Of a DNA stretch of 64,000 nucleotides, positions 8,594-17,907 are shown piece after piece. The position numbers and the translations under genes are program-made. Under the pieces are notes generated by a model. The model saw only the letters and a list, made by a program, of their open reading frames with translations, made no database searches and was not told the DNA's origin. The stretch comes from Bacillus sp. Y1 (GTDB lineage Bacteria; Bacillota; Bacilli; Bacillales; Cytobacillaceae), in contig NZ_CP030028.1 of NCBI RefSeq assembly GCF_003586445.1, positions 1,812,501-1,876,500 of the forward strand. Direction: 5' to 3'. Within the stretch, counting starts at the first letter, position 1, and each line of letters starts with the position of its first letter.

Positions 8594-8625
8594 AAACATA
8601 GTGCTCTATATCGAGCACTATGTTT
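8594..8625 (+). other. Intercistronic hairpin
   Basis: AAACATAGTGCTC (8594-8606) pairs perfectly with GAGCACTATGTTT (8613-8625) between the binding-protein and ATPase genes. No T-run follows. It probably protects or partly attenuates the mRNA so that the receptor is made in excess over the membrane complex. Confidence 0.7.
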
Positions 8626-8655
8626 ACACCAAATGTAATGTAGGGAGGGGCAGTA

Positions 8656-10212
8656 ATGAACGGAACGAAAGAGAAACAAACGAAGCATCAATCTATAAAT
8701 GAACAACCTATAATGAGTATGAAAGACGTATCAAAGCAGTTTTCTGGTGTGAAGGTGTTACAAAACGTTGATATTGAACTTTATAAAGGGGAAGTTCATG
8801 CATTAATGGGTGAGAATGGTGCAGGGAAATCTACTTTAATGAAAATAATGGCAGGTGTGTACCAGCCTGATGGCGGATCGATCGTCTACAAAGGTGAAGA
8901 AATACGGTGGAATCATCCCATGGATGCTAGAAGCAAAGGCATTAGTGTTATTCATCAAGAGATAAGCTTATCGCCCAACTTATCCATTGGAGAAAATATA
9001 TTGATGGGTACCTCGTTGAAGAAAAATAGAATGGGTTTAATTAGCTGGAATGATATTTATGAAAAAGCTGAAAAAATTTTAATTTCCATTGGTTCTTCAT
9101 TGGATCCTCGAGCGGATGTTAGTTCATTAAGTGTCGCTCAACAACAAATGGTGGAGATTGCTCGTGCATTATCACTTAACTCAGAAATATTAATCATGGA
9201 TGAACCAACGGCATCTCTTACTGATAAAGAAATAGAGAAGCTTTTTACGATCATAGACGAATTAAAAAGAAAGGGTGTTGCGATCGTTTATATTTCCCAC
9301 CGAATGGACGAAATTTTTAAGATTTCCAATCGTTTTACCGTACTTAGAGACGGTTGCTTGGTCACGAGCGGTCCAATATCGGAAACAAATCCTACCCATC
9401 TAGTAAAACTTATGGTAGGACGAGAATTAAATGAGCTGTTTGTAAGAGAGAGAAGCGAAAATGATACAGGAGCGAAGAAGCAACAACCAGTACTCGAGTT
9501 GAAAGGTGTCTCCGACCAAAAAATTGTGAAAAATGTCTCGTTGAAAATTTATCCTGGGGAAATTGTTGGTTTAGCAGGACTAGTTGGAGCTGGTAGAACA
9601 GAGCTCGTGAGAACCATCTTTGGATTATCTGAATTGTCTGAGGGCGAAATAATCATAGAAGGTAACTTGGTTCAAATAAAGAATCCAATTGATGCAATAA
9701 AGCTAGGAATCGCCCACGTACCTGAAAGCAGGAAAGAACAGGGGTTATTACCGAACCTATCAGTCAAAGAAAATATCATGATGGCACAATACCCCCTGTA
9801 CCGTAAATTTAGGATTTTGCAATACAAGAAAATCAACCGTGAAGCGGATCGTTATATTGAGGAACTTGGAGTCAGAACGGCATCAAAAGAACAAAATGTA
9901 ATGGGCCTTAGCGGTGGAAATCAACAGAAAGTCGTTATAGCAAAATGGCTTTCCATTGGTCCAAAGGTACTACTGCTAGACGAGCCTACACGAGGGGTAG
10001 ATATAGGTGCGAAAACGGAGATTCATAAAATTATTAATCAACTAGCTGAAAAAGGACTTGCTGTATTGATGATTTCTTCAGAATTACCCGAAATACTTGG
10101 AGTAAGTGATCGGATCGTAGTGATGCACGAAGGCAGACTAAGAGCCGAACTGTCTCATGCGGAAGCAACACAGGAAAAAATAATGTTCTATGCTACAGGA
10201 GAGGTTAAATGA
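8656..10212 (+). CDS. Sugar ABC transporter ATPase, RbsA type (two nucleotide domains)
   Basis: This is the energising subunit of the ribose-type importer: 518 residues with two fused ATPase domains. The first has Walker A GENGAGKST, signature-region LSVAQQQM and Walker B LIMDEPTAS. The second has a changed Walker A, GLVGAGRTE, but an intact signature LSGGNQQK and Walker B LLLDEPTRG, as is usual for this subfamily. It begins after AGGGAGGGG. Its stop overlaps the permease start, so translation is coupled. An N-terminal polar extension of about 20 residues precedes the first domain. Confidence 0.93.
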   Translation: MNGTKEKQTKHQSINEQPIMSMKDVSKQFSGVKVLQNVDIELYKGEVHALMGENGAGKSTLMKIMAGVYQPDGGSIVYKGEEIRWNHPMDARSKGISVIHQEISLSPNLSIGENILMGTSLKKNRMGLISWNDIYEKAEKILISIGSSLDPRADVSSLSVAQQQMVEIARALSLNSEILIMDEPTASLTDKEIEKLFTIIDELKRKGVAIVYISHRMDEIFKISNRFTVLRDGCLVTSGPISETNPTHLVKLMVGRELNELFVRERSENDTGAKKQQPVLELKGVSDQKIVKNVSLKIYPGEIVGLAGLVGAGRTELVRTIFGLSELSEGEIIIEGNLVQIKNPIDAIKLGIAHVPESRKEQGLLPNLSVKENIMMAQYPLYRKFRILQYKKINREADRYIEELGVRTASKEQNVMGLSGGNQQKVVIAKWLSIGPKVLLLDEPTRGVDIGAKTEIHKIINQLAEKGLAVLMISSELPEILGVSDRIVVMHEGRLRAELSHAEATQEKIMFYATGEVK

Positions 10213-11189
10213 TGAATATTAATGTACAATCTACTAGTCCAACAGTAGTTACATTCAAGGATCGTTCCAAACAAATATTTAATCAGCTGGGCATGTTAAT
10301 CATTCTTGCTTTATTAATCGTAGTTATGAGTGTGATCGCACCAAATTTCACGGATTCAAGTAATATATTAAATGTATTGAAGCAAAGCTCAATCACGGCA
10401 ATTCTTGCTGCTGGAATGACGGTAGTTATTTTAACAGGTGGGATAGATTTATCCGTTGGATCAACGCTCGCTTTAAGCGGTGTAATATCTGTTTTACTAT
10501 CAAACGCTGGAGCTCCTGTTGTATTAGCGATGTTAGCTGGAGCTGGTGTTGGATATGTGGCTGGGGCAATTAACGGTTATTTAACAGCGGTACCCAAGCT
10601 ACCTGCGTTTATCGTCACACTTGGTAGTATGACTTATTTAAGAGGATTGGCGTATGTCATTACAGGTGGTTATCCCGTAGTTTTAGCATCAGAGAAGTTC
10701 AAGTTTATTGGAGCAGGTGAAATATTTGGCATACCTACTCCGATCTATATCATGGCCATTATTTATCTCATCATGTTTGTCGTCTTGAAATATACCATGT
10801 TTGGACGCCATGTCTATGCGATTGGCGGCAATGAAGAGGCGGCACATCTAACAGGAATTAAAGTGAATCGTACATTAATCAATGTCTATTCTATCAGTGG
10901 GTTACTGGCAGGTATTAGTGGAGTTGTGATGGCAGGGCGCTTATTCTCAGGACAGCCGATGGTAGGTATTGCCTTTGAACTGGATGCGATTGCAGCTGTC
11001 GTTCTAGGTGGTACTAGTTTTGTAGGAGGACGAGGCAGAATACAAGGTACCATCATTGGGGTGTTAATTGTGGCTGTACTAACAAATGGCATGACCTTAC
11101 TTAACGTAGATTATTACTGGCAACAAGTCGTAAAAGGGATCGTCATTGTCATTGCTGTTCTTCTTGATCGACTGCGTAGTAAAAATTAA
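10209..11189 (+). CDS. Sugar ABC transporter permease, RbsC type
   Basis: This membrane subunit of the ribose-type importer has 326 residues and eight to ten hydrophobic helices. The family signature GGIDLSVGSTLALSGVIS is present, as is the late GGTSFVGGRGRIQGTIIG motif. The stop of the ATPase gene overlaps its ATG; a second ATG directly follows (10212) and either could be used. A strong terminator follows, so the operon is binding protein, ATPase, permease only. Confidence 0.93.
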   Translation: MMNINVQSTSPTVVTFKDRSKQIFNQLGMLIILALLIVVMSVIAPNFTDSSNILNVLKQSSITAILAAGMTVVILTGGIDLSVGSTLALSGVISVLLSNAGAPVVLAMLAGAGVGYVAGAINGYLTAVPKLPAFIVTLGSMTYLRGLAYVITGGYPVVLASEKFKFIGAGEIFGIPTPIYIMAIIYLIMFVVLKYTMFGRHVYAIGGNEEAAHLTGIKVNRTLINVYSISGLLAGISGVVMAGRLFSGQPMVGIAFELDAIAAVVLGGTSFVGGRGRIQGTIIGVLIVAVLTNGMTLLNVDYYWQQVVKGIVIVIAVLLDRLRSKN

Positions 11190-11204
11190 TAGAAAAGTGG
11201 AAAT

Positions 11205-11252
11205 TTGAAAGCACATGAGAGCGATTTGTATTCTCATGTGCTTTCAAGTTTT
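11205..11252. terminator. Strong bidirectional terminator
   Basis: TTGAAAGCACATGAGA (11205-11220) pairs without mismatch with TCTCATGTGCTTTCAA (11232-11247), followed by a T-rich run. It lies between the importer operon and the convergent aldehyde dehydrogenase gene. Confidence 0.88.
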
Positions 11253-11261
11253 GATTAGTAT

Positions 11262-12719
11262 TTAGAATGGATACTGTCTGTTTGTTGTTTGAATGGATAC
11301 CCATTTCGTTACAGTGAATTCTTCGACCACCCATGGATTTCCGAATCGACCTAATCCACTAGCTTTATTTCCTCCGAATGGAATATTTGGTGCATCATTT
11401 ACGGTTTGGTCATTAATATGTGTCATCCCGCTATCAATTTCGAGGGCTAATTCTTCTCCCCGGGCTAAGTCATTTGTAAATATGGCTGAACTTAGTCCAT
11501 AATCAGTATCGTTAGCGATTTCAATTGCCTCACTATCTGTTTGTGCCTTAATAATAGTAGCAATAGGAGCAAATAACTCGGTTTGTGCCAGTTTGCTAGA
11601 ATTATTGACATTCGTGAAAACAAATGGAGTAAGGACGTTACCCACTCGTTTCCCTTCTAAAGCAACAGTTGCTCCTTCAAGTTTCGCCTCTTCAATGTAT
11701 TGAAGGGCTTTTTCCAATTGGCGCACGTTAACCAATGGCCCAATAACTGTCTTTGGATCACTTGGATCTCCAAACGGAAGTTCTCTCGCTCTAGCTACAA
11801 ATTTATCAACAAACTCATCATATTTATCTTTATGAACAATGATTCGGTTAATAATCATACAAATTTGTCCTTGGTGAATAAACTTTCCAAAGATAGCAGC
11901 ATTCACTGCTTGTTCGACATCGGCATCTGACAGGACAACAAATGGACTGTTTCCACCTAATTCAAGAGCTACACGTTTTAAATTTTGTCCTGCGATGGCA
12001 CCAATACGTCTTCCGACAGCAGAAGATCCAGTAAAGCTTATTAGCTTGGATTGAGGGTTGGTTAACATCTCATCTCCAATTTCTTCAATATCAGACAAAA
12101 TCACATTTAAAACACCTTTTGGCAGCCCGGCATATTCAAATGCTTTTGCAATTATGATCCCGCCCGAAAGTCCCACTTGGATATCTGGCTTATGAACTAC
12201 GCTATTTCCTAAAGCGATTGCTGGAGCAATCGTTCTCATAGACAGATTCATTGGAAAATTAAATGGTGAAATAGAAGAAATAACTCCCAGTGGGAGACGG
12301 TAAATATGATGTAATTTCTCAGGTGATCCAGGTACTTCTTTTACTTTATAAATTTCATCAGCATATTTTATGGATTCCTCTAAAAATTCTAGGGTAAGAT
12401 GTAACTCCACATTGGCCTTTAAAAGAGTGCCACCCGTTTCTCGTACGATGGTAGAAACTATTTCTTCACGATTCATAGTTAAATATTCTGCAGCCTTATG
12501 TAGAACCGCTCTTCTATCTTCAACGGTAGACTTGGCCCATTTTCTTTGAGCTATTTTGGCATGGTTGAAGGCTTGAGTTAGCTGTTCTTTGGTAGCAAGA
12601 TGTACCGAGGTAATTATTGAAGTATCATATGGATTTAAAATATCATAGGTTCGTTTACTTTTTCCTTCCGTCCATTCGCCATTAATATAACTCTTGTTTA
12701 ATACCTGTGTTGATTGCAT
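11262..12719 (-). CDS. NAD(P)-dependent aldehyde dehydrogenase, YfmT-like
   Basis: This 485-residue enzyme of the aldehyde dehydrogenase superfamily oxidises an aldehyde to its acid. The general-base Glu is in LELGGNSPFVVL. The catalytic Cys is in FIHQGQICMIINRIIVH, and the cofactor loop is SFTGSSAVGRRIG. This sequence around the Cys resembles the Bacillus YfmT group, linked to benzaldehyde/vanillin oxidation; that specificity is inferred. GGGAGGAG precedes the ATG. It stands alone between convergent and divergent neighbours, with a cre-like box upstream. Confidence 0.85.
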   Translation of the reverse strand: MQSTQVLNKSYINGEWTEGKSKRTYDILNPYDTSIITSVHLATKEQLTQAFNHAKIAQRKWAKSTVEDRRAVLHKAAEYLTMNREEIVSTIVRETGGTLLKANVELHLTLEFLEESIKYADEIYKVKEVPGSPEKLHHIYRLPLGVISSISPFNFPMNLSMRTIAPAIALGNSVVHKPDIQVGLSGGIIIAKAFEYAGLPKGVLNVILSDIEEIGDEMLTNPQSKLISFTGSSAVGRRIGAIAGQNLKRVALELGGNSPFVVLSDADVEQAVNAAIFGKFIHQGQICMIINRIIVHKDKYDEFVDKFVARARELPFGDPSDPKTVIGPLVNVRQLEKALQYIEEAKLEGATVALEGKRVGNVLTPFVFTNVNNSSKLAQTELFAPIATIIKAQTDSEAIEIANDTDYGLSSAIFTNDLARGEELALEIDSGMTHINDQTVNDAPNIPFGGNKASGLGRFGNPWVVEEFTVTKWVSIQTTNRQYPF

Positions 12720-12740
12720 TATTAGTCTCCTCCCACATTT

Positions 12741-12754
12741 TAATAACGCTTACA
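12741..12754. promoter_or_regulatory. Candidate cre box upstream of aldehyde dehydrogenase
   Basis: On the minus strand the sequence reads TGTAAGCGTTATTA, one mismatch from the cre consensus, and lies 22-35 bases before the aldehyde dehydrogenase ATG. CcpA control is inferred. Confidence 0.5.
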
Positions 12755-12933
12755 TAAACTTGTTATAGGAATTCCTTTATTAATGCGAGTATATTAGATT
12801 CTCCTGATGACGTATAGAAGGTTGTTGCTATATATTAAACGATTTAAAAATTTTTGGATGAAGTCTTGGACATGACTTTGTTTAATCATCCACTAATTTG
12901 GTCATAAAGAATAAAAAAGTGGATGTGATTACA

Positions 12934-13041
12934 ATGGATGAACATGAAGGGAATTTTGCGAGAGGATTTACGTGGGCTTTGGTGATTAGTCTTCCTATAT
13001 GGATAGGGGTTTTTGGGATTATTAAATTCATTTCAAAGTGA
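12934..13041 (+). CDS. Small membrane protein, 35 residues, function unknown
   Basis: An ATG at 12934 with a weak purine-rich site (GGATGTGA) opens a 35-codon frame: an acidic N-terminus (MDEHEGNFARG), then one hydrophobic helix (FTWALVISLPIWIGVFGIIKF) ending in ISK. This is a typical layout for a single-span small membrane protein. I do not recognise a family. It lies alone between the aldehyde dehydrogenase and a second small gene. Confidence 0.5.
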   Translation: MDEHEGNFARGFTWALVISLPIWIGVFGIIKFISK

Positions 13042-13113
13042 TGATTGTCGTGTTTAAAATTTTTTAGATTTGGGTAAAGTCCAACACGTTAATCTAGGAT
13101 AGGAGCGGTACAT

Positions 13114-13287
13114 ATGACGTTTATATCTAAGATTTTGTACAATTGGCATAGCTTTCGAATGAATTATCATTTTTTGTTAGTGGAAAGTTGTTTGGATTAT
13201 GAACTGAAAAGTAAGCTAATAAAAAAATTTGAATATCATAAAGATAAGGCAATTCAGTTAAAAAACAACCCCCATTCACTCAGTTGA
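13114..13287 (+). CDS. Small basic protein, 57 residues, function unknown
   Basis: ATAGGAGCGG lies 7 bases before the ATG of a 57-codon frame. The protein is rich in Lys, His and Tyr and looks helical (LYNWHSFRMNYHFLLVESC and KLIKKFEYHKDKAIQLKN), without a membrane segment. I recognise no domain. Its stop lies inside the hairpin shared with sstT, which argues that the reading frame and the terminator evolved together. Confidence 0.55.
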   Translation: MTFISKILYNWHSFRMNYHFLLVESCLDYELKSKLIKKFEYHKDKAIQLKNNPHSLS

Positions 13288-13296
13288 ATGGGGGTT
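13267..13296. terminator. Terminator shared by the 57-residue gene and sstT
   Basis: AACCCCCATTC (13267-13277) pairs with GAATGGGGGTT (13286-13296). On the minus strand it is followed by a T-rich stretch, so it mainly serves sstT. Confidence 0.8.
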
Positions 13297-13307
13297 GCAT
13301 CATTTAA

Positions 13308-14540
13308 TTACGCACTAATCTTAACAACTTTTCCTTCTTTACGTTTCTTCGCGTATTCAGCAGTAGCTGTGTATAGTACATCAGATGATGAGTTAAGGGC
13401 CGTTTCACAAGAGTCCTGTACCACACCGATGATGAAACCAACCGCAACTATTTGCATGGCTACATCATTTGAAATTCCAAATAAGCTACAAGCTAAAGGA
13501 ATAAGCAGAAGTGAACCACCAGCAACTCCTGAGGCACCAGCAGCAGAAACAGCTGCTAAAACACTAAGGATAAGGGCAGTACCGATGTCAACTTGAATAC
13601 CTAGAGTGTGAACAGCTGCAAGAGTCAGAACAGAAATCGTAATTGCTGCACCAGCCATATTAATGGTTGCACCTAGAGGGATAGAAACAGAATACGTGTC
13701 CTTATCTAGATCTAGTTTTTCGCATAATGTCATGTTTACTGGAATATTTGCCGCTGAGCTACGAGTAAAGAAAGCAGTAATTCCACTTTCTTTTAAGCAT
13801 TTAAATACTAATGGATAAGGGTTGGTGCGAATATTTACATAGACGATGATTGGATTCACCACAAGAGCCACAAAGAACATACAACCAACAAGAACAAGAA
13901 GTAGTTTTCCATAGTCTAATAATGCAGATAATCCGTTCACTACAATGGCATCATACACAAGTCCCATAATACCAATCGGTGCTAAGTTGATCACCCATTT
14001 AACAAGTTGAGAAATCGCATTTGAAAAACTTTCTAACAAGTTTTTTGTAGAGTCATTGGCACCGCGAAGGGCAATCCCAAGAAGAATAGCCCAAGTAAGA
14101 ATACCAATATAGTTAGCATTGATAAGAGCATTTACTGGGTTATCAACAATATTAAATAATAATGTTCTAAGGACTTCAACAATACCACCAGGAGGTGTAA
14201 GGTCCTCAGCTCCAGATGAAAGAGTTAAGCTAACCGGGAAGATAAAGCTTGCAACAACGCCAACAAGTCCTGCTAAAAATGTACTTGCAGCATATAACCC
14301 AATAATAGATTTCATATTGGTTTGTTGACCATTTCTGTGCTTAGAAATGGCATGCATAACTAGGAATAGAACTAACACTGGGGCAACAGCCTTTAGTGCA
14401 CCTACAAATAATGAACCGAAAATAGATACCCATTTTGTCGCATCCGGAATGGCTAAAGCAAAAATGATTCCGATAATCATGCCTACGAGGATACGTTTGA
14501 CAAGGCTCAATTCGTTCCACTTAAGAAATAGATTTTTCAT
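13308..14540 (-). CDS. sstT: Sodium/serine-threonine symporter SstT
   Basis: This sodium-coupled serine/threonine importer belongs to the dicarboxylate/amino acid:cation symporter family. The 410 residues match SstT in length and in order: N-terminal [21 protein letters not shown], the hairpin region [20 protein letters not shown], and the substrate/ion site [16 protein letters not shown]. Near the C-terminus [21 protein letters not shown] is also typical. CGGAGGG precedes the ATG. It appears to be a single-gene transcript ending in the hairpin at 13267-13296. Confidence 0.93.
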   Translation of the reverse strand: MKNLFLKWNELSLVKRILVGMIIGIIFALAIPDATKWVSIFGSLFVGALKAVAPVLVLFLVMHAISKHRNGQQTNMKSIIGLYAASTFLAGLVGVVASFIFPVSLTLSSGAEDLTPPGGIVEVLRTLLFNIVDNPVNALINANYIGILTWAILLGIALRGANDSTKNLLESFSNAISQLVKWVINLAPIGIMGLVYDAIVVNGLSALLDYGKLLLVLVGCMFFVALVVNPIIVYVNIRTNPYPLVFKCLKESGITAFFTRSSAANIPVNMTLCEKLDLDKDTYSVSIPLGATINMAGAAITISVLTLAAVHTLGIQVDIGTALILSVLAAVSAAGASGVAGGSLLLIPLACSLFGISNDVAMQIVAVGFIIGVVQDSCETALNSSSDVLYTATAEYAKKRKEGKVVKISA

Positions 14541-14832
14541 TTGACCCTCCGATTTTTTATAATATTATGATGAAGACAAAGAACAAAGCTATTGCTTTGC
14601 TGCGTTAATATCTGTTAGTTTAACACGAATATTATAAATTGTGAAATAAATTATTATATTGAAATATTCGAATTTTTGTTTAATTCACCATTATAGTGTT
14701 AATATAAAATGATTAAATGTTCAGAAAATTATATAGGTATTCCCTCTAGAATAATAATCTCGATTATTAGTGTTACAAGAACATATTCACTCATACACTT
14801 TTCTTAATAGTATTTCTAAGGAGATGAAGGGT

Positions 14833-15174
14833 ATGATCCATGAGATGCAAAAAGCACTTCTACTAGCTGAAAATATAAAGGGTTTTATTCGGTATGTTGA
14901 AAAGCATAAAAAGAGCTTCATGGTCGATGCAGATAAAATGTATCAAGTAAAACTATTTATGAACGAATATAAATTTAATATTATTGCGGATGAACTTCAT
15001 AGAATCAACCAGTTTGAATGGGACGGAAAGTACACACACTATTTAGTTGATAGTTTTCAAAAAGGAATCACCACTATTGATGAGTATGTACAACATAACT
15101 ACCATGATTTGTTTATATTGACAGCCAGACTGTATACACTTAAGAATCTTAGCCATTCTTTTCAAATTCATTAG
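14833..15174 (+). CDS. Hypothetical protein, 113 residues
   Basis: This is a plausible cytoplasmic protein without signal peptide or membrane helix. It is rich in aromatic and charged residues (for example YVEKHKKSFMVDADKMYQVK and FEWDGKYTHYLVDSFQKG). The start at 14833 is chosen because AAGGAG lies 9 bases upstream; an open frame extends back to 14770 without a ribosome site. I do not recognise the family. It sits between sstT (divergent) and the Liv-type importer, with no clear operon partner. Confidence 0.6.
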   Translation: MIHEMQKALLLAENIKGFIRYVEKHKKSFMVDADKMYQVKLFMNEYKFNIIADELHRINQFEWDGKYTHYLVDSFQKGITTIDEYVQHNYHDLFILTARLYTLKNLSHSFQIH

Positions 15175-15284
15175 TCTATTCAATTACCTAAGAAAAAATT
15201 AGAATGTGTTTGGTTAACCAGAAGTATGTGTTAAAATGAAATTCCTTGGCAGGGGCATTATTTTGTATATTTGAATGTGTGAGG

Positions 15285-15325
15285 AGCAGGGGGCTTAATG
15301 TATAGTCCCCTGCTTTCTTATTTTT
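15285..15325 (+). terminator. Terminator-like hairpin in a 565-base gap
   Basis: AGCAGGGG (15285-15292) pairs with CCCCTGCT (15307-15314), followed by TTCTTATTTTTT. It lies about 110 bases after the hypothetical gene. The rest of the gap 15175-15739 shows no convincing gene, only the cre-like box at 15591. Confidence 0.65.
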
Positions 15326-15590
15326 TATGAAGAAACTGGATCGAAGTTCTTTAAGTCAAATTATTATTTAGAGAGTGTTACAATTCTACTATTAAAAAGA
15401 TGATAATTCATAGCTTCTCCGTAAAAATGACGAAAATGATCTTGTTTTTTAGTTTATAGTGTAGGTATTTTAAAAAATACCCATGAATTATAATCTAATT
15501 ACAGATATTTCTGAACATTCTTGAATATTTCTTCTCCGCTTATTTTGACTCCATTCTATAAAGCTTCTTGGTTATTTCTCTCTTATGTTT

Positions 15591-15604
15591 TGAAAGCGGA
15601 TACA
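15591..15604. promoter_or_regulatory. Candidate cre box before the Liv-type importer
   Basis: TGAAAGCGGATACA differs from the cre consensus at one position. It lies about 140 bases before the binding-protein start at 15740. A weak TTGACA element follows at 15648-15653. CcpA control of the importer is a reasonable inference. Confidence 0.5.
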
Positions 15605-15739
15605 ATAGGTTTTTTAGTGGAGGTGAAAGGTTTATTTTTATTATTTATTGACACAAAATTGTTACGAACTAATTTTTACTCTAAGGGTTTAGGAGATTCG
15701 GAATGTTGCAATTAAAGATGATTAAAAGGGGGACTAAAG

Positions 15740-16912
15740 ATGAAAAAGTTTTGTAAATCTATTTGTTCGTTTAGTTTGATGTTAATTTTAGTCATAGCTT
15801 TGTCTGCTTGTAACACGGAAACTTCTAGCAGTAATGATAAAAAAGATGGTGACGGTGAAAAAGAGGTTATAAAAATTGGTGCTATTTTTGCCGAAACCGG
15901 TCCTGCTTCTACTTTAGGAAAAACTCAGGCGAATTATGTGAAGCTCATCCAGAAACAATTAGATGAAGCTGGATCTATCAATGGAAAGAAAATTGAAATT
16001 ATTATGCAAGACTATGAAACGGACGATACAAAAGCTGTGATTGCTGCAGACAAATTAATTTCAGAAGGGGTAGTTGCGGTTGTTGGTGCTACTCAAGCTA
16101 GTACCTCGATGGCAATTTTACCAAAAATTTCTAGTGAGGGAATACCATTAATGACTGTGGCTCCTGTTAATCCTAAAGCGAAAGATATTTATCAAATGGC
16201 ACCAAGTAACTTAACGAATGCTAACTTAATAATTGAATTCTTAAAAGAAAATAATATTTCAAAAGTAGCCTGGATTAATGCTCGGGATGGGTTTGGAGTA
16301 GAAGGTCTCCCTTCCTTTGAAAAGGTAGCAAAAGAAAATGACATAAAAATCGTGGCACATGAGGAATTTGATGCAACTGCTACGGATATGACGGTGCAAT
16401 TAACAAATATTCGAAAAGAGAATCCAGAGGCAGTAATCGTTTGGTCAAGAACACCAGGTGCTGGAATCGTAGCACGTAATTTTAAAGCACTCGGGTTTGA
16501 TATTCCTATGATTCAATCTTCTGCCTCTGCTAATAAAGGGTTCTTAGACCAAGTGAAAGATAATAATGAAAATATCTACGTAATTGGCAGTAAATTAAGT
16601 GTTGTTGATCAATTACCAAATGGAGAGCAAAAAGACAGATTAGAAAAGTTCCGTGAAGATTATCGTGCAATGTTTAATAGTGATCCTGATAATTTTACCG
16701 CACATGCAGCGGATGGGTTCCATCTACTAATTGAGGCGATTAAAGCAGGAAATACAACCTCTGAAGATATTCATAATTACTTAAAGACAGAAGTCAATAA
16801 GTATTCTGGGTTAACGGGTTCCTTCGAATTACAATCAGATTATGTAGGACCTTACGAAGATGGATTCTCAGTTCTCGGTATTGAGAATAATGAATGGAAG
16901 TATTATGAGTAG
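15740..16912 (+). CDS. Branched-chain amino acid/amide ABC transporter substrate-binding lipoprotein
   Basis: This is the receptor of a Liv/Urt-type importer (Peripla_BP_6 fold), 390 residues. A signal peptide ends in the lipobox ALSAC at Cys24, followed by a Ser/Asp/Lys linker. The fold opens with IKIGAIFAETGPASTLG, and VVAVVGATQASTSMAILP marks the first-lobe ligand region. GGGGG precedes the ATG. It heads an operon with two permeases and two ATPases. The ligand could be a branched-chain amino acid, an amide or an aromatic acid; a PucR-type regulator and acyl-CoA genes nearby make a catabolic substrate plausible. Confidence 0.9.
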   Translation: MKKFCKSICSFSLMLILVIALSACNTETSSSNDKKDGDGEKEVIKIGAIFAETGPASTLGKTQANYVKLIQKQLDEAGSINGKKIEIIMQDYETDDTKAVIAADKLISEGVVAVVGATQASTSMAILPKISSEGIPLMTVAPVNPKAKDIYQMAPSNLTNANLIIEFLKENNISKVAWINARDGFGVEGLPSFEKVAKENDIKIVAHEEFDATATDMTVQLTNIRKENPEAVIVWSRTPGAGIVARNFKALGFDIPMIQSSASANKGFLDQVKDNNENIYVIGSKLSVVDQLPNGEQKDRLEKFREDYRAMFNSDPDNFTAHAADGFHLLIEAIKAGNTTSEDIHNYLKTEVNKYSGLTGSFELQSDYVGPYEDGFSVLGIENNEWKYYE

Positions 16913-16966
16913 AAAAAGTTCAAAGGTTGTTTTTTATAGAGTATCTAAATGGTGAAAATATAAAAG

Positions 16967-16999
16967 ACCAATGGCAGAAACATAGACTCTGCCATTGGT
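16967..16999 (+). other. Intercistronic hairpin
   Basis: ACCAATGGCAGA (16967-16978) pairs with TCTGCCATTGGT (16988-16999) between the binding-protein and LivH genes, without a T-run. It probably sets a higher level of receptor than of membrane components. Confidence 0.7.
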
Positions 17000-17019
17000 A
17001 TTAAGAAAGGAGTACATCC

Positions 17020-17892
17020 ATGGAATTACTCATGCAATATATCGTTACGGGGCTAACAGTTGGAAGTATCTATGCTTTATTAGCTATCGGTTTTGTGACT
17101 ATCTATAACATTACCGGCATATTAAACTTTGCCCAGGGTGAATTTGCGATGATTGGTGCGCTGACTTGTATTACTTTTGTGAATGCAGGATTTCCAATGT
17201 ATGTATCTATTATTTTAGCTATCTTTATCTCAGCTACCATAGGGTTAATAGTGGAACGTACGGCTATTCGACATGCTAGAAATACATCAGTCATTATCTT
17301 AATCATTATTACAATAGGAGTTTCCACCTTCTTAAAGGGGATGGGATTAATAATATGGGGGACCAATCCGAAGCAACTTGCTCCCTTAATTAAAATGGAA
17401 CCTATTCATTTTATGGGTGCTGTTATTAACCCTCAAAGTATTTTTATTTTCATCGTTTTATTGATCTTGTTAGCTGTACTATACGTATTCTTTGAAAAAA
17501 CTTATATCGGTTCCGCATTAAGAGCTTGTGAAAAGAATCCACGTGCCGCAAAACTTATGGGGATAAATACAAGTACCATGTCAGCCTTGGCTTTCACTTT
17601 GGCTGCCGCATTAGGGGCAATTGCTGGTATTTTGATTACCCCTATTACTGACGCAACTTATGAAATGGGATTTCTAATTGGTGTTAAAGGATTTGTAGGG
17701 ATGGTCATTGGTGGAATGCATAGTATTCCAGGGGCTGTAGCAGGTGCTTTACTTGTCGGTTTGTTGGAAACCTTTTCTGGAGGTTTTATCTCCACGTTTT
17801 ATAGTGATGCGATAACATTTCTCGTACTGATCCTTGTTTTATTTTTTAAACCGAATGGAATATTTGCAAGAGCTTCAGGTGAGAGAGTCTAG
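17020..17892 (+). CDS. livH: Branched-chain amino acid ABC transporter permease LivH
   Basis: This is a membrane subunit of the Liv-type importer, 290 residues with about eight helices. Family landmarks are GLTVGSIYALLAIGF at the N-terminus, ILNFAQGEFAMIGA, and the cytoplasmic ATPase-docking loop ALRACEKNPRAAKLMGINT. GAAAGGAG precedes the ATG. LivM starts 15 bases after its stop. The first helix starts at about residue 8 and no signal peptide is expected. Confidence 0.92.
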   Translation: MELLMQYIVTGLTVGSIYALLAIGFVTIYNITGILNFAQGEFAMIGALTCITFVNAGFPMYVSIILAIFISATIGLIVERTAIRHARNTSVIILIIITIGVSTFLKGMGLIIWGTNPKQLAPLIKMEPIHFMGAVINPQSIFIFIVLLILLAVLYVFFEKTYIGSALRACEKNPRAAKLMGINTSTMSALAFTLAAALGAIAGILITPITDATYEMGFLIGVKGFVGMVIGGMHSIPGAVAGALLVGLLETFSGGFISTFYSDAITFLVLILVLFFKPNGIFARASGERV

Positions 17893-17907
17893 TAGGGGGG
17901 CATATAG

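Noticed and set aside
15521..15715. 64-codon open frame before the Liv-type receptor
   Set aside because: It has a TTG start with no ribosome site, low-complexity hydrophobic composition, and overlaps the cre-like and promoter-like elements.
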